64,000 nucleotides of DNA from Morella rubra (taxonomy: Eukaryota > Streptophyta > Magnoliopsida > Fagales > Myricaceae): NCBI GenBank assembly GCA_003952965.2, contig CM025852.1, positions 18,369,820-18,433,819 of the forward strand, read 5' to 3'. Of the stretch, positions 1 through 12,479 are shown one piece after another. The notes beneath the pieces are model-generated. The model was not told where the DNA came from. It saw nothing but the letters and a program-made list of their open reading frames with translations, and did no database searches. The position numbers were made by a program, and so were the translations under genes. How positions within the stretch are numbered: position 1 is the first letter of the stretch; every line of letters begins with the position of its first letter.

Positions 1-610
1 GTATTTATAGAGAACGATTTTCTGATTTTTTTACTTAATCTTAAATGTCCTACTATGGCTGATTTCGTTGGTATAAAGATGTTTTCTTTCTAAAGTTTTA
101 TTACGTGATGATTGTAATCAAGTTATTGGAAAGAAAAATTAATGCTGGTTTACCTTATTATTTTGCTCAAAAAGTCGTGTCAATTTAGCGATGATAATGG
201 TACTATTTTATATGATAACTTACTTATGGTGAAATTATTAATATCATTAATCGTACTGGTTTACTAATTTGTACTGATATGAAAGTTAATCATTCTTTAA
301 AACAAGAGAAAAAACATACCGAAAAGAACTTGGATTTTTCTGTGACAATATGGTTTTTCTATTCCTCAACCACCCTCCAAAAAACATAAAAATTTTGAAA
401 CATTATTCTTCAAAACCTTATCGTAAAAAATATCATAAATCTAAAAAAATGTCTAAACCTTTTTCTTTTAAAAACATAAAACTCAAAAATCAAAGAAAAA
501 AGATATTACTTGTTGGAAATGTGGAAAAACAGGTCATTTTGCTAATAAATGTTATGTTAAAAAACAAATCAAAGAATTAGATATTTCTCTGACATCAAAA
601 GTAATTGTAT
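1..610 (+). pseudogene. Pararetroviral coat-protein remnant with CCHC zinc knuckle
   Basis: The first 200 bases, read across frames, give short coat-like strings with several interruptions. A basic Lys-rich stretch follows at about 400-510. At about 512-560 the frame reads CWKCGKTGHFANKC, a perfect CX2CX4HX4C knuckle of the kind that binds nucleic acid in the capsid proteins of retroid viruses. The downstream stretch at 640-720 is Ser/Asp-rich and then Cys-rich (CNCLNDHCTC), possibly the linker to the protease. The frame is broken before and after the knuckle. Confidence 0.7.
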
Positions 611-812
611 AAACTTTTTTAAATACCACCCCTGACTTCTTCTCTTCCGATTCTTCGTCCTGATCCTTTTCTTCTGAAAATGATCAAATCAAACTGTGTA
701 ATTGTTTAAATGATCATTGCACCTGCAAAAACAAATATTTGTTTTATCTTCTACTGATCAATTATTACTTGATTTAATTTCAAATACCTGATCCTACGAA
801 CAACAAACTTAT

Positions 813-1106
813 TTGTTAAAATTACGTGATTTAGATACATCTACATCTACTGCTACTCCTCAAATTAGTTTGGCCTCTTCCTCTTCTGACACTTATTATG
901 ATTTTAATCGTGTTTTAGCTCGTTTTACTTCTTCTCCAAAGGTACAACCTACTATTCAAGATTTACATAAAGAAATACAAATTTTAAAACAAGAAATCAA
1001 ACAGTTACAAAATACACAAGTTAATTTTACAAAATTACTGATAATTTACTTACAGAAATATGTTTACTTAAAGCAGCAAACTCTTCTGATATACAAAGAT
1101 TTCTGA
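813..1106 (+). pseudogene. Pararetroviral polyprotein linker fragment (coiled-coil-like)
   Basis: An open stretch between the coat and protease remnants. It is Ser/Thr-rich at the start, then a heptad-like IQDLHKEIQILKQEIKQLQN segment suggests a short coiled coil, as found in the spacer regions of several pararetroviral polyproteins. It has no recognisable enzyme motif. The assignment rests on position and orientation between the flanking viral domains. Confidence 0.45.
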
Positions 1107-1234
1107 TGTTCTGATTTACCCTTTACTACTGATGAACCTTTAACTTCTGAACCTCCTCTTTCTTCGGCGTTATTCTTAAATCTGATTGATCGTATTGTTT
1201 TTCAAAAATGGTATTCTGAAATTACTATTAAAAT

Positions 1235-1700
1235 CAAAGATTTTCTTTTACTACTATTGCTTTAATAGATTCTGGTGCTGATTTAAATTGTATACAAGAA
1301 GGTCTTATTGATTCAAAATATTTTGAAAAAACAAAAGAAAAATTAGCTCAAGCTGATGGTCAAAAAATGCATATTCAATATAAAATTCCAAATGTTCATA
1401 TTTGTAATAATGGTTTTTGTTTTCAAACTACTTTTGTTTTAGTTAAAAATTTAACTTCTAAGGTAATACTTGGTAATCCTTTTTTTATCCCTTTTATTGT
1501 TACTGAAGAAGGAATTACTTCTAAAGTTTTAGGTCATGAGTTACTTTTAAATTTTTCTATCCTCCTTTCACTCGAGATATTCAAGCTCTCAAAAATATTT
1601 CTATTACTAAAGAAATTCAACTTTTACAGCAAACCAAAATCAGTCAAAAAGAAAACATTTACTTTCTTTACAACAAGAAGTTTATCACCAAATTGATGAA
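1235..1700 (+). pseudogene. Pararetroviral aspartic protease remnant
   Basis: The motif ALIDSGADLNC (about 1258-1290) is the catalytic D-S/T-G-A signature of retropepsin-like proteases. The following about 80 codons, ending in the hydrophobic VILGNPFF segment (about 1465-1490), match the second conserved part of such proteases (ILG-x-P/D). A frameshift separates the catalytic loop from the frame used at 1367-1696. In pararetroviruses this enzyme processes the polyprotein. Here it is broken. Confidence 0.7.
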
Positions 1701-1789
1701 CAAATTGCAAACCCTTCTTTTCAACAGTCTATCAAAGAATATCAGACAAATTAGAAATTCTATTTGTTCGACAGTTCCAAATGCTTTTT

Positions 1790-2530
1790 GGAATCGAAAA
1801 CAGCATATTATTACTCTTCCCTATGAACCTGATTTCTCTGAAAAGAATATACCAACAAAAGCTCGTCCTATTCAAATGAATCAATTTGCAAAAAAGAAAT
1901 TCAATCTTTGTTAGAAAAGAATTTAATTCGTCCTTCTAAATCTCCTTGGTCTTGTGCCGCTTTTTATGTGATGAACAAGCTGAAAAAGAACGTGGAATTC
2001 CTCACCTTGTATTAATTATAAACCTTTAAATAAAGCTTTACGTTGGATCGATATCCTATTCCTAATAAAAAAGATTTACTTAATCGATTGCATGATGCTT
2101 GTGTTTTTTCTAAATTTGATATGAAATCTGTTTATTATCAAATACAAGTTGCTGAAAAAGATCGCTATAAAACTGCTTTTACTGTTCCTTTTGGTCATTT
2201 TGAATGGAATGTTATGCCTTTCGGTTTAAAAAATGCCCCTTTTGAGTTTCAAAATATATGAATGATATATTTACTCCTTATACTTCTTTTGCATTAGTTT
2301 ATATTGATGATGTTCTTATTTTCTCTAAATCATTAAAACAACATTGGTATCATTTATCAAAATTTCATAAAATCATTGAATCCAATGGTCTTGTTGTTTC
2401 TGCTCCTAAGATTAAATTATTCCAAACTCAAATTCGATTTTTAGGTCATAATATTACTCGGGGCACTATTACTCCAATATCACGTGCGATAGAATTTGCT
2501 GATAAATTATATTTAGGTGTTTGCCTATAA
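1790..2530 (+). pseudogene. Pararetroviral reverse transcriptase remnant
   Basis: Consecutive RT blocks are visible in shifting frames: a PYEPDFSE lead-in, an RPSKSPWSC block (about 1930-1960), a degraded INYKPLN block (about 2015-2035), FSKFDMKSVYYQI (about 2108-2145, catalytic Asp), MPFGLKNAP (about 2214-2240) and the YIDDVLIF active-site box (about 2301-2325), then FLGH (about 2440). Two catalytic Asp of the YIDD box are intact, but frameshifts fall near 1910, 1980, 2035 and 2258 and the RNase H domain is absent. Family-typical lengths would extend several hundred bases further, so the element is truncated. Confidence 0.8.
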
Positions 2531-4230
2531 CAAAAAAGAATAAGTTTAGTGGGCTAGAGTAGATTGCCCTCCTGTTAGATTTAGGGTCATATAACAAATT
2601 TCATCTGCCTCAAAACTAAAAATGGAAATCTTTAGAAATTGGTAGTTTATTATTAGCAATCAAGAAGGACATATTAATTATTTCCTGATGAAAAAAGTAT
2701 GGTTAAAACTAGGAGTATGACTCAGGTGATTTAAGTCATACGAGGACTAAACAGATACAGTGTTGCTTCATGATTACTCGTATATACAAAGGGGATTAAA
2801 AAAAATCCATCGCAATCGAGAGAGAGACTCTTTAAAGACCTTGATTCCATTTGCTTTGTGTCTAGGGCTATTCAAGGAAACCAGATTTTTCTGATTTCCT
2901 GCTATCGGTATCAATTTTGCGGTACCTGCCCCATGGCGATAGCGGGGCCGGTGTCCAGATTGCCATGAGGCGGGGATTTTCCCAGTTAGCAGGTACCAGG
3001 AAAGCGGTTCCCGCCAACCGGGATTTTTTATTTTTTATTTTTTTGTCAAAAAGAAAGACGCTGCCCCAGTCGCCCCCCTCATTTCTAATTTTCCTCTCCT
3101 CCTCTTTACCGCCAACAAAAATGGAGCTTATTCTCCTCCAACACGTAGAAGCTCGTTATCTAGCCTTCTCTCACTTCCTGGCTATCGGTGTCGCTTCTGG
3201 GTATTCTTTGTTTTCCATCAAAAGAGCTGCAAGCTTTGCCTCCACTCTTTGCCGTGAGAAAGTTCGCTTTCAGCATGGATCCACTGCACCATTTCTTTTT
3301 GCGGAGGATAAATATCAGATGTGCAGAGCGGAATTTCTGTTTGTAGATGTTTGTTTTTAAAGAAAATAAAAATTTATAGCTCAAAACTCGGATTTAAAAA
3401 TATATATATATTTTGACTTGGATCAAAACGATTTAATCACCGTTCGGTAGTATTTGAGTGCCGCTCAAAATTTTGGCTTCTAATTAAAAAACTTACAAAA
3501 TAATATTTTTTTAATAAATTATTATTTTTATTATAATATTTATTTAACTTTTTAGGTATCTCGACTAATTATCTTTACACTAATTTTTTTATTTAAATTT
3601 ATAAAATAATATTTTTTTCTATTAAATTATTTTTTATTGTAATATTTATTTAAATATTCTTTTTCTTTAATTTTTATCATAGATTATTTTTATTTTTCAT
3701 ATTTAAAATTTTAACTTTTGCGAATCTTGTAAATATCTCGTTGAAACTTTGAAACTGTTTAGGACAGATCAAAGGCCACTCTATATGAGACCCAATATAT
3801 AGATGCAATCAAGTCCATTACGTCGAGTGATTCTGTTTACAAAAGTACATAGAAACTCCCCTCCCAACGAATCTGGATGCATTTTAGTCGGAATTAAGTA
3901 TAGGCCCAGTTCCTATATATGTTGGTAAATGACTAATTTTATATTTATTTATTGTGCACATTTTTCGTTTTTATTAACGACAAATTCTAATCGAAATTCA
4001 TCTGACGATGTCCAACTCATATTCTTCTTAACAAGTGAAAATCGATAGGGATAGTGGCCTTCTCTTCTGATTGTTGACAAATCCGCCCGTCTTTTTTTCC
4101 ACGAAACAAATACACATTTACGAGGCTTTTCCTTCGTTTCTTACTGACGAGAATATTTTCTAGTTAACTTCGAGTCCCCCAACTGGCAGCTGCCGCAGCT
4201 TTATTGCCCCAATTTATGATGTACTGCTTG
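2531..4230. other. Intergenic, AT-rich, with a diverged direct repeat
   Basis: No gene is recognised. An open stretch at 2917-3360 lacks any family motif and looks like chance. Positions 3497-3552 and 3603-3658 are diverged direct copies (aaaataatattttttt core, period 106). The rest is A/T-rich spacer. Confidence 0.5.
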
Positions 4231-4299
4231 GCTTTTCTTTATTTCTTTTCCTACCGTCTCTCTCGGTCCCCGTCGCTAAAACAAATTACCGTCGACTCC

Positions 4300-4547
4300 A
4301 CCGCTAACAGCGACACGGTCCACCAGCCAGGCCTTCCGTTCCTACTTCTCCCTCGACGACCCCCCCCCCCTCCCCCACCCTTCTCTTTCTTTCTCCCTCC
4401 TTGCTCCCTGCGACCTTGCCTCCCTCTCTCTCTCTCTCTCTCACCGTCCAGCCACCATTGCCTACCGTGAGTGGTCCTCTCAACTCTCTCTCTCTCTGTC
4501 TCTTGGCCAGAATCTCTCTTTGGGCACCGAATCTCTCTTTCACCAAG
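4300..4547 (+). promoter_or_regulatory. Probable 5'-UTR / leader exon of the RPAP2-like gene
   Basis: A C/T-rich stretch with a (CT)n run at about 4420-4441 and a second near 4480-4500, typical of plant 5'-UTRs. It ends at a good donor, ACCAAG|GTATGG (exon end 4547). Suitable acceptors lie just upstream of the start codon (TTTTTATAG at about 6285 or GCTTTAG at about 6325), so an intron of about 1.7 kb in the 5'-UTR is inferred. The transcription start is not resolved. Confidence 0.45.
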
Positions 4548-6285
4548 GTATGGTTATTTTTATCTAACCTAAGCACGATGGCTTATCTCTCTTTAACTAT
4601 ATGGTTTAGGGTTTTGATACATTGGGGATTTGATTGGCAGATTAGGGATTTAGGGCTTTGATTGGAATTTGGTCTACGTTGACTCTCAACTCTCAAACTT
4701 CTGAAATCATTAGACCTGTGTTTTCATCTGCTGGTAAATATATTTGGTTCTTGATTAGAGGGTCCAGATCTTTCAGAAAATTGTTTTTGCATATACACAG
4801 TACTGTAAAATGGCTTACCATTTGAATATACAAGTTTGGTGATTGGTGGGCCGTTTCTGTTGAAGCTGGAGTATGATTATGCTCCAAAGGAGAGATAATT
4901 CACCGAGGTTTCCTATGATGGAAGAGCATTATTGTGTTCAATACTTCAATATTCAGATAAATCAACTTTATTCTTTTTTCTTCTGTTGCATTTTAAAAGA
5001 CGGAACTTTCTTTTTCATGCCTAAAGGAGTCGATGTGTTGTTCATTGCCGTTACTGTTATTGTTATTAAAAGAATCTGGGCAAAAAGGCCCATTTATTAA
5101 ACCGGAATTTCCGGATTCCAATTCCGAAAATACCGAAATGTAACCAGAACAAATATGTTGTACCCACCCTTACATTTAAGTTTCCTCCAACTTGACAGCC
5201 TACTTTTCTGAACGAAGGCTAGGTGGTGGGTGCTATTCTTTAAACTCAAATAAGGTATTTCGCTAGGTACTTTTTGGGCAGAAGCGAAAGCAGTGGAGGA
5301 CCAGCATAGTCCATGATGCTGATCTTCGGTCTTCCTAAAAAAACTCAGCCCAAGTATATAAATGGGTTGGGCTTGAAACTGGCTAAGTTTATGGGTCAAC
5401 CCATTCGATTGCAAATCTCTGAGGTTATCCTGTTTGGTGTAATCCTCTGCCATTCAAGCGAGGTTTTGTGGTATATCTGCAAAGTACTGAGAGGTTCTCT
5501 CCCAGTTCCATCCAGAAGCACTCAACAATATACACTTTCGCTCACCCTCTCTTCGTTTTTGGCTCACAAAAGAGCATCATCTTTGCTCTATGATATTATT
5601 TAAAAAGGCAGAGCTGTGGTGAAATCCTCGATCACATACCAACACTTATGGGCGGGTTGGGCTTGAAACGAGCGAACTGTGGGGGTTTCTTTCTTTTGAG
5701 GGACACTCCAATGGGCCACTCTAAAACCTGTATAACTTATCAACGCCAGATCCAATTTTTTTCATTTAGGAGCCTGTTAACATGCTATTTGGGCCTGTAT
5801 GTCCAAAGCCTGAGGTTTATCTGAAAAGGGCCTAGTGTGGGCATTAGGGACTAGGGTGTTTGTTGATTTATTCACGAGTTCGTATGACCGACCTTAAAGA
5901 CCTAAGGACCAAATTCCATCGGTGAGAGCAAGAGAGAAGGGGTTGAAGTTTGGATTATCTGTTTCGGGTGTCTATCTCACTCTGGATCTTGTTGTGCGCG
6001 TAGATAGTCAGTAAACCTACACCATACACCAATTTGATTTCAGCTTCTATTTAATTCCATTTTTCTGCGCGGAAAACATAATTCCCAAAATTGTTTTTTG
6101 AAAAGTTTAGATTGTTCATTATGTGCCTGTGCACTCATGTAGACATGTGGTGGCTGATGAGGAAACACTGCACCATTGAAGTTGCATGAAGTTGATGTTA
6201 CTATTTATTATTTTGATAATTGCAATATACCTGAGTTCATCTGCTTGCTTGTGTAGTTGAGCAATTTGCAAATTCGTTTTTATAG
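4548..6285 (+). other. Inferred 5'-UTR intron of the RPAP2-like gene
   Basis: No coding sequence is recognised. The stretch is AT-rich with short open frames and no motifs. It is bounded by a GT donor at 4548 and an AG acceptor near 6285. It could also be plain upstream intergenic DNA if the leader exon is wrong. Confidence 0.4.
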
Positions 6286-6338
6286 ATCTTAACTTGAAAT
6301 TCCTCTCTCTATATCATTGCTTTAGAAGATCTTCTCCA

Positions 6339-9300
6339 ATGGCAAACGATCAATCTGTCTCTGTGAAAGATGCTGTTTACAAACTGCAACTTTCCCTCCT
6401 TGAAGGCATTTGTGATGAAAACCAGCTCTTTGCTGCTGGATCTCTGATGTCACAGAGTGACTACAAAGATGTGGTGACTGAGCGTACAATTGCTAATCTT
6501 TGTGGTTACCCTCTTTGCCAGAATAGTCTGCCGGCTGATTGCACATGGAAGGGCCGTTATCGCATCTCCTTGAAGGAACACAAGGTTTATGATCTACAGG
6601 AGACATACATGTATTGCTCTTCGAGTTGTTTTGTTAACAGCCAAGCTTTTGCTAAGAGCTTGCAAGATGAGAGATGCTCAATTTTGGATTTAGATAGACT
6701 TAATGAGGTTCTTAGGTTGTTTGGGAAGTTGAGTTTGGATACTGAGGATGGTTTGGGGAAGAACGGGGATTTAGGATTATCCGGCTTGAAGATTCAGGAG
6801 AAACCGGAAACCAAGGTTGGAGAAGTGTCTTTGGAGGAGTGGATTGGTCCATCAAATGCTATTGAAGGTTATGTTCCACGGGGGGATTGTAGTTCAAGGC
6901 CTTCATCTTCAAAAAACCTCAAAGAAGGTATGAACTTTAAATTTTCATCCTGGAGTGTGCGTCTTTGTTTAAGTCTCTCTTTCATTTGTTGTATCAGATC
7001 CATCAAGGATACGCGACTGTTAAGCTGTATCTTAGAGAATTTAACTCTCATCTTAGGTTGCTGAGAAAGTGGAAAGAATTTTTAACATCAAAATAAGGTT
7101 GGATTGTATGTTGCAGGATCCAAAGTTAGACATACCAAACGGGATAGTGAAAAAGACTTCCTTATTAATGAGATGGACTTCATGAGTACTATAATCACTG
7201 AAGATGAATATAGTGTCTCCAAAATGCCATCAGGTTCAACAAAGACTCTCTCTGATGCTAAATTAAAGAAAAAACAAGGAAAATTGAATTTTAAAGAGTC
7301 AGAGAATCAAGTCGCCATATTTGAAAATGGTTCTGAAAGGAAGTCAAAAGGATCAAAAAGGGAAAAGGGTGAAGTTGGAACCAAAGATGATCATAGCATC
7401 CTGGAGGTGACTTCATCTTTAAACCTTTGCCCAACTGGTTCCAATGTAAGTGGTGCAGAAGCAGAAGAGGAAGTTCACGTTGAGAAAGAAGATAAGTCAA
7501 ACGAAACCGTCCGCAAGTCCTCTCTAAAACCTTCAGGTACAAAGAAGCTTGGTCGGTCTGTTACCTGGGCTGATGAGGAAATTGATGGCACTGGGCGTGG
7601 AAATCTTTGCGAAATGAGAAACTTGGAAAATAGAAAAGTTGTTCCTGATGGATCAGCTGGTACTGATGTTGGAGATAATGATGAAATGTTACGTTTTGAA
7701 TCGGCGGAAGCTTGTGCAGTCTCATTGAGCCAGGCAGCAGAAGCTGTTGCTTCTGGGGAGTCTGATGCCATGGATGCCGGTATATCACATTATCTTTGAA
7801 GTTTGGCTTGTTGAACTAATTTATGTTTTAGATAGTGTCATTAACTTAACTGATTTTGTCTTTTCTCTTGTTCTGTCACATTCAATATCCAGTGTCTGAA
7901 GCTGGAATTATTATATTGCCGCATCCAGGTGATGTGGATGGAAGGGAATCGATGGAGGATGTTGATATGTTTGAACAAGAACTAGTTCCTTTAAAGTGGC
8001 CAAGAAAGCCTGGGATTCCACATTCTGATTTATTTGACCCTAAAGATTCGTGGTATGATGCTCCACCAGAGGGTTTCAGTCTTTCTGTAAGTTGTTTCTG
8101 TTCTAGCTGATGTATGATTATGGTTTTATTGCTATTTTTAATTTAAGATTGACTAAATACTATTGAACTGTCATTCAGTTATCACCTTTTGCTACCATGT
8201 GGATGGCTCTCTTTGCATGGGTAACATCATCTTCGTTGGCTTATATATACGGGAGGGATGACAGTTGTCATGAGGAATATCTTTCAGTTAATGGGAGGGA
8301 GTACCCCCGAAAGATTGCCTTGGCAGATGGTCGTTCCAGTGAAATCAAACAAACTCTTGCTGGTTGTGTTGCTCGGGCTTTGCCTGGTATAGTTGCCGAT
8401 CTAAGACTGCCAACGCCAATATCTACTTTGGAGAAAGGAATGGTATTGATTTTTTAATCTACTTGTCTTCTTTCAGTGGGTGATGTGTAATGAACATCAA
8501 TTAGGGTTGAAAAACTTTTTTATTTCTTCCATTCTGAATTACCACATTCCATGTGTTACTGTTCCTGAAATTTTGAGCTAGATTCTTCATATCACAAAAG
8601 TTAAGTAATTCGTAGACTATTAATTTGTATATCTAAGCTGCTGTATGTTTCTTGTCATTGCCTGATCTTCTTTAGTCAAACTTGTGTATCTCTTTTTGCG
8701 ATTGGTAAGTAGTGTCAATACTTGTTTTATTATCTCAGCAACCCTATACAGTGGTTAAACATTTCACTAGACTTAAGGTTGATGACTTTTACACCATTAG
8801 ACGAGGTGTTTTGGAGGAACAATAAAGATGTATCTTTTGCGTATAATTTTCAGTTTCTTTTCCTTTCAAATATCCTCAGAAGTCATTGTGTCCAAATATT
8901 AGATGAATTATTTATGTTTGGTGTACCATCCCTGAGAGTTTTCTATACAGGGATGCTTGTTGGATACGATGACTTTCATGGATGCACTTCCAGCTTTCAG
9001 ATTGAAACAGTGGCGAGTTATTGTTCTTCTGTTCATGGAAGCTCTCTCTGTTTGTCGGATCCCTGCACTTACCTCACACCTGACTAATCGAAGGATGTTG
9101 TTGACAAAGGTGAGACCCTAAGTTATTGTGTCTAGCATCTTGTTGGATTTCTGGCCGCCTAATATCGCTACGAGATAACTCGGAGATTAAGATCCCTTTG
9201 ATTTTGTTGATCTGGAATGTGATTTTTACAACTACAGATATTCACTTTGTTTTGAGTAGGGAGGTTTTTAACCAGCATTCTGGTGTTATTGTTGGCTAAA

Positions 9301-9408
9301 TAGGTGTTGGATGGGGCCCCAATAAGTGTCGAAGAATATGAGATTATGAAGGATTTTATGATTCCACTTGGCAGAGCACCTCATTTATCATCTCAGAGTG
9401 GAGCTTGA
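6339..9408 (+). CDS. RPAP2/RTR1-type RNA polymerase II CTD phosphatase homologue
   Basis: RPAP2/Rtr1 proteins dephosphorylate Ser5 of the RNA polymerase II CTD and help assemble or import the polymerase; the Arabidopsis homologue is known as RIMA. Six coding exons with GT/AG borders are read: 6339-6927, 7117-7779, 7893-8086, 8179-8442, 8951-9109 and 9304-9408, joining in frame to 657 residues. Residues 1-25 (KDAVYKLQLSLLEG) begin the RTR1 domain. The zinc site is C55-x4-C60 (CGYPLC) and C93-x3-C97 (CSSSC). A long acidic, low-complexity middle (about 200-420) is followed by a plant-type C-terminal region with the conserved QTLAGCVARALPG string. An in-frame ATG lies upstream at 6294, but the MANDQSVSVKDAV start fits the family better. 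A broken partial copy lies at 19304-20430. Confidence 0.9.
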
Positions 9409-10596
9409 TGGAGAAAAATGGTCTCCCCGACCTCTTGATTGTTGGCCACGAAGTCTACTAACAAATTTGACACCCTGGTCTCAAGAGTGAGAGATCAAAA
9501 AGCATTGCAACCGTATGTAGTGTGCAGTTGTAATGTGCAGGATGAAAGAGTTCTAACTTTTATAACTTTGTTGGTAATCCCAAATGCAGAGGAGATGCTT
9601 TTTTTTTTTTGAGCGCAGAGAAGGAGATCCTACATTGATTACACTAGTCTTTACGAAGGACAGTCTGATGGTTTATTTGGAAAAGATCGCTGAAAGTCTC
9701 TCTTTTTTTTTTCCAATTAATACATGGATTCTCACATTTTGTTGGTACTTGTATAAAAGCAGTGCATTCTGAAAGACACATGGAATGGTTCTTGTTCTTG
9801 CCTTCTTCATTTTCTACTCTGCATGCTTTCTGGTTTTGGCTCTGTTCTCCGTTGGCCTCTGGTTTAGATTTGGCAGACTTTCTTTCAGTTTTTGTAACTG
9901 CAATTTCCTGAGACCGAAGCCTGGATTGGGACTTTTCGATCGGCTTCTTTGAAGCAATGACATGTTTATCAGATTCTGTGCGAAACCCTTAGGTTGAGTT
10001 GCTCTGTTCTCGGTGAAGACGGGCTAGTTGTCAATGAAAATACGCTCTCAACAATACCCAGAGGAAAACAATGATCATGTAAACAAGGCATTAATGGTAA
10101 AATAAAAGAAAAAAAACGCAGTTTTTTTTCTTGTACTTCCTCTCTATTTTGGTCGAGATTTGTTTCTTTGGCTAATTAATAATTGTTTACATGTAGTTGC
10201 AGGATAACTCCATCTGATGAAATGGATGCATAGAAGATTGGAGGGGGGCGTTTACGTTGCTGAACTTCCTTGGAGAAAAACCCCACAGAAGAGAAAGTTC
10301 ACTGTTTTTTTTTGGTTATAAATACTGTAATTACATCCGATTCTTTTTTTTTTTTTTTTTAACTATTTTGTGTTTGGTTCACTGTCACATTATGCATAAA
10401 CGACCGTGGAAGATTTACCCTTTTTTTTTTAAATTTAAATTCCGCGAGTTTGTGCATCGATTGCTCGAGGATCATACACAAATGCGAATCTTCTTTATTA
10501 TCGTACTGTTATTGGGTTTGCGAAAGTGCACCATCAATGTTTGGTTCGGTTTGGGGCTATATTTTCTCTCGAAACCAAAATTGCGATGACTATAAT
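9409..10596. other. 3'-UTR and downstream spacer of the RPAP2-like gene
   Basis: Contains several T-runs (9599, 9705, 10346, 10420) and no coding signature. The first about 70 bases are shared with the pseudogene copy at 20343-20430, so the duplication extended past the stop codon. The short open frames are low-complexity Phe-rich artefacts of T-runs. Confidence 0.5.
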
Positions 10597-11650
10597 TGTT
10601 AGACTCCTAAAGGGCTAACCGTGGTGGCATGCCGTAGCTCCTAGTATGGGTGCCACTAAGGTGTGTGGGGGCAGAACACACATGACAGTAAGGGGTCTTG
10701 ATAGTAGCCTCAATGAGCTTGGGATGGACTTAAGCCAAGGCAAGCAGCATGGCGTGACTCGAAGGCACTCAAGCGACACGACCAGAGGATGCGGCACACT
10801 TGCAAACAATGCCATAGCATGCAGACACGCTCAAGGGGCTGGGCGCAACCATCTCTACAAACAAGGAGGAAATGGTGGCATAGCATGTGGAGGTGGCTGT
10901 TGAGAAGCAGCCAAGACCAAGTCAAAATCGACCTAGTTAGGGTGAGAGATTTGTGGGCGGTTGGGCATGCGGTAAGCCATGCGCGTGCGTGGTCAAGCCC
11001 CAAATATCAGGCTCCTTGATTCTAGGTTTCGATTGAGGACTTGACTGAGTCATGTGCGCGCCATCTATGCCCTTAATCTATTCATGTGCAAGGTAGTTGT
11101 GCTTGGCAAGCACATGTGCGCGCAAGACCTAATCAATAGGCTTGAGACTAAGCATGCGAATTGGTCAAGACGGGAGACTAGACATGAGAAGTGGTTAACA
11201 TAGCAAGATGGCATGAATATCACGAATGGGGGTGCTAGACTGACTCAAGTACGAACAAGTGGTCGAATGAGAGTTTGACAAGTGTCATTCCATAGGAGAC
11301 TCATTATGATGCCTAGACTACTATATAAAGGGGGTTTGGCTCTTTTGTGGAGACACACAAAGACACCAAGAAACATGGAGAAGGGATTTGAGTGAGCAAG
11401 TGTTCGGGAGACTAAGGGTTTAGTTTCATACTTACCTAAGTGATTAGTGAGCTAGAGTTCATTGTCAACCTTAGGCTAAGGGGTGTTTAGTCACGGTCCT
11501 TCCTTTGTATACTTTGATTGTGAATATAAAGGTTGAGGTAATTCTCGTAGTTGCTTGTGTCTGAGTGGGAAAGTAGGTTAGCTGACTAGGTGTGAGATAC
11601 TTAGTGTCGCACAAGGTTGCGAAAAATTTATAGCGTGAGACAACCCAATG
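10597..11650 (+). mobile_element. Possible solo LTR or LTR fragment
   Basis: A more GC-rich block that starts TGTTAGACTCC, as many plant LTRs do. A TATA-like ACTATATAAAGG lies at about 11319-11331, followed by a leader-like segment. No gag or pol is attached and no second copy is seen in the window. The right border is unclear (about 11640-11680, before a T-run) and no target-site duplication could be assigned. It could equally be another repeat class. Confidence 0.3.
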
Positions 11651-11899
11651 ACAGTAATGGTGGTGGTTGTGTGATGTATTTTTTTTTTTTTTTGCTAATT
11701 TAGACAGCAGAGCAGATGGTCCTTCACAGCTGGCACTTCCCTATGATAGGATATGGTTAAACCAAAAAATAAAAAGAAAAACAAACTTAAATGTTTGATG
11801 AGTCATGACAACCTTTGGATATCTATCTTGTTTGCTTTTGCAAGATAATGTGCACTGTCTAAGGAAGTTCCCACGCTGTTTTCCTTTGTTAGCCTCAAA

Positions 11900-12436
11900 C
11901 ATTTAAGTTTTCCTCTGATGATATAGAAACTAAACCAATCCAATCCAAATTAATTTGGGCTCCACAAACATGATCATACGAAAAGCCAAACAACGATAAC
12001 AGGCCCATATCGCACCAAGCCCGAAAGAAAGCAAAACCACGACACGTGTCATAAACAATTATAAGTCGACTTATAATGTGTAACAACTCCACAATCCCGA
12101 CGTTCCCAAGATAGAAGCTCAAACCGCCCATTATGGAGATGTGTAGGAAGAGAACACCTCGAGACATGATGCGATGAGGGATCAAAGTCCCTCGATAAAG
12201 GGAAACGCGAAGACGTGGAAAAAAAGGCTATAAAAACAAAGTGTCATGAAAAAGAAAGGTAAGAAATTCTTAAGAAATTGAATAGAGGGATTGATATACC
12301 AAAATACTGATTTTAGCATCGGAGGTGTCTTACCCCGGTGTCCGGGGTCATCTTTGTTATTTTGCAGAAGGAATTACGTAAAGATCGAGGCACATTTACT
12401 CTGAAGTATTGACCATAAATCAATTGATTTATCAGT
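11900..12436 (+). mobile_element. 5' LTR remnant and primer-binding region of a Ty3/gypsy element
   Basis: A TATA-like GGCTATAAAAAC (about 12226) and a characteristic U5-like end (GCATCGGAGGTGTCTTACCCCGGTG, 12317 onward) precede TTGGCACCATCTGTGGGAAC at about 12435. That string is a near copy of the ttggcgccgtctgtgggaa motif that begins the internal region of plant Ty3/gypsy elements. The left LTR border is not defined. No intact matching 3' LTR was found downstream. Confidence 0.55.
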
Positions 12437-12479
12437 TGGCACCATCTGTGGGAACGCTTTAGTTCTCGTGATAAAAGAT

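Larger units (their letters stand above)
1..2530 (+). mobile_element. Endogenous pararetrovirus remnant (Caulimoviridae, petuvirus-like order)
   Basis: A very AT-rich, multiply frameshifted block that reads, in one direction, as coat-protein end, CCHC zinc knuckle, aspartic protease and reverse transcriptase. This is the order of plant pararetroviral polyproteins. No integrase is seen and no LTRs flank it, which argues against Ty3/gypsy. The left end lies outside the window. On the right, recognisable coding stops near 2530 inside the RT, and no RNase H is readable after it. Stops and frame changes occur every 100-300 bases, so this is a dead genomic copy. Placement nearer petuviruses than badnaviruses is inferred from domain order and motif style only. 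Confidence 0.8.

Noticed and set aside
2917-3360. 147-codon open frame with antisense partner at 3160-3384
   Set aside because: No motif, no splice context and overlapping open frames on both strands; treated as chance.
4204-4661. Overlapping open frames on both strands in a C/T-rich stretch
   Set aside because: Created by (CT)n and C-run composition; better explained as a gene leader.
10615-11019. Four overlapping open frames of 66-97 codons
   Set aside because: Low stop density from higher GC content; no motif. Left inside the possible LTR.
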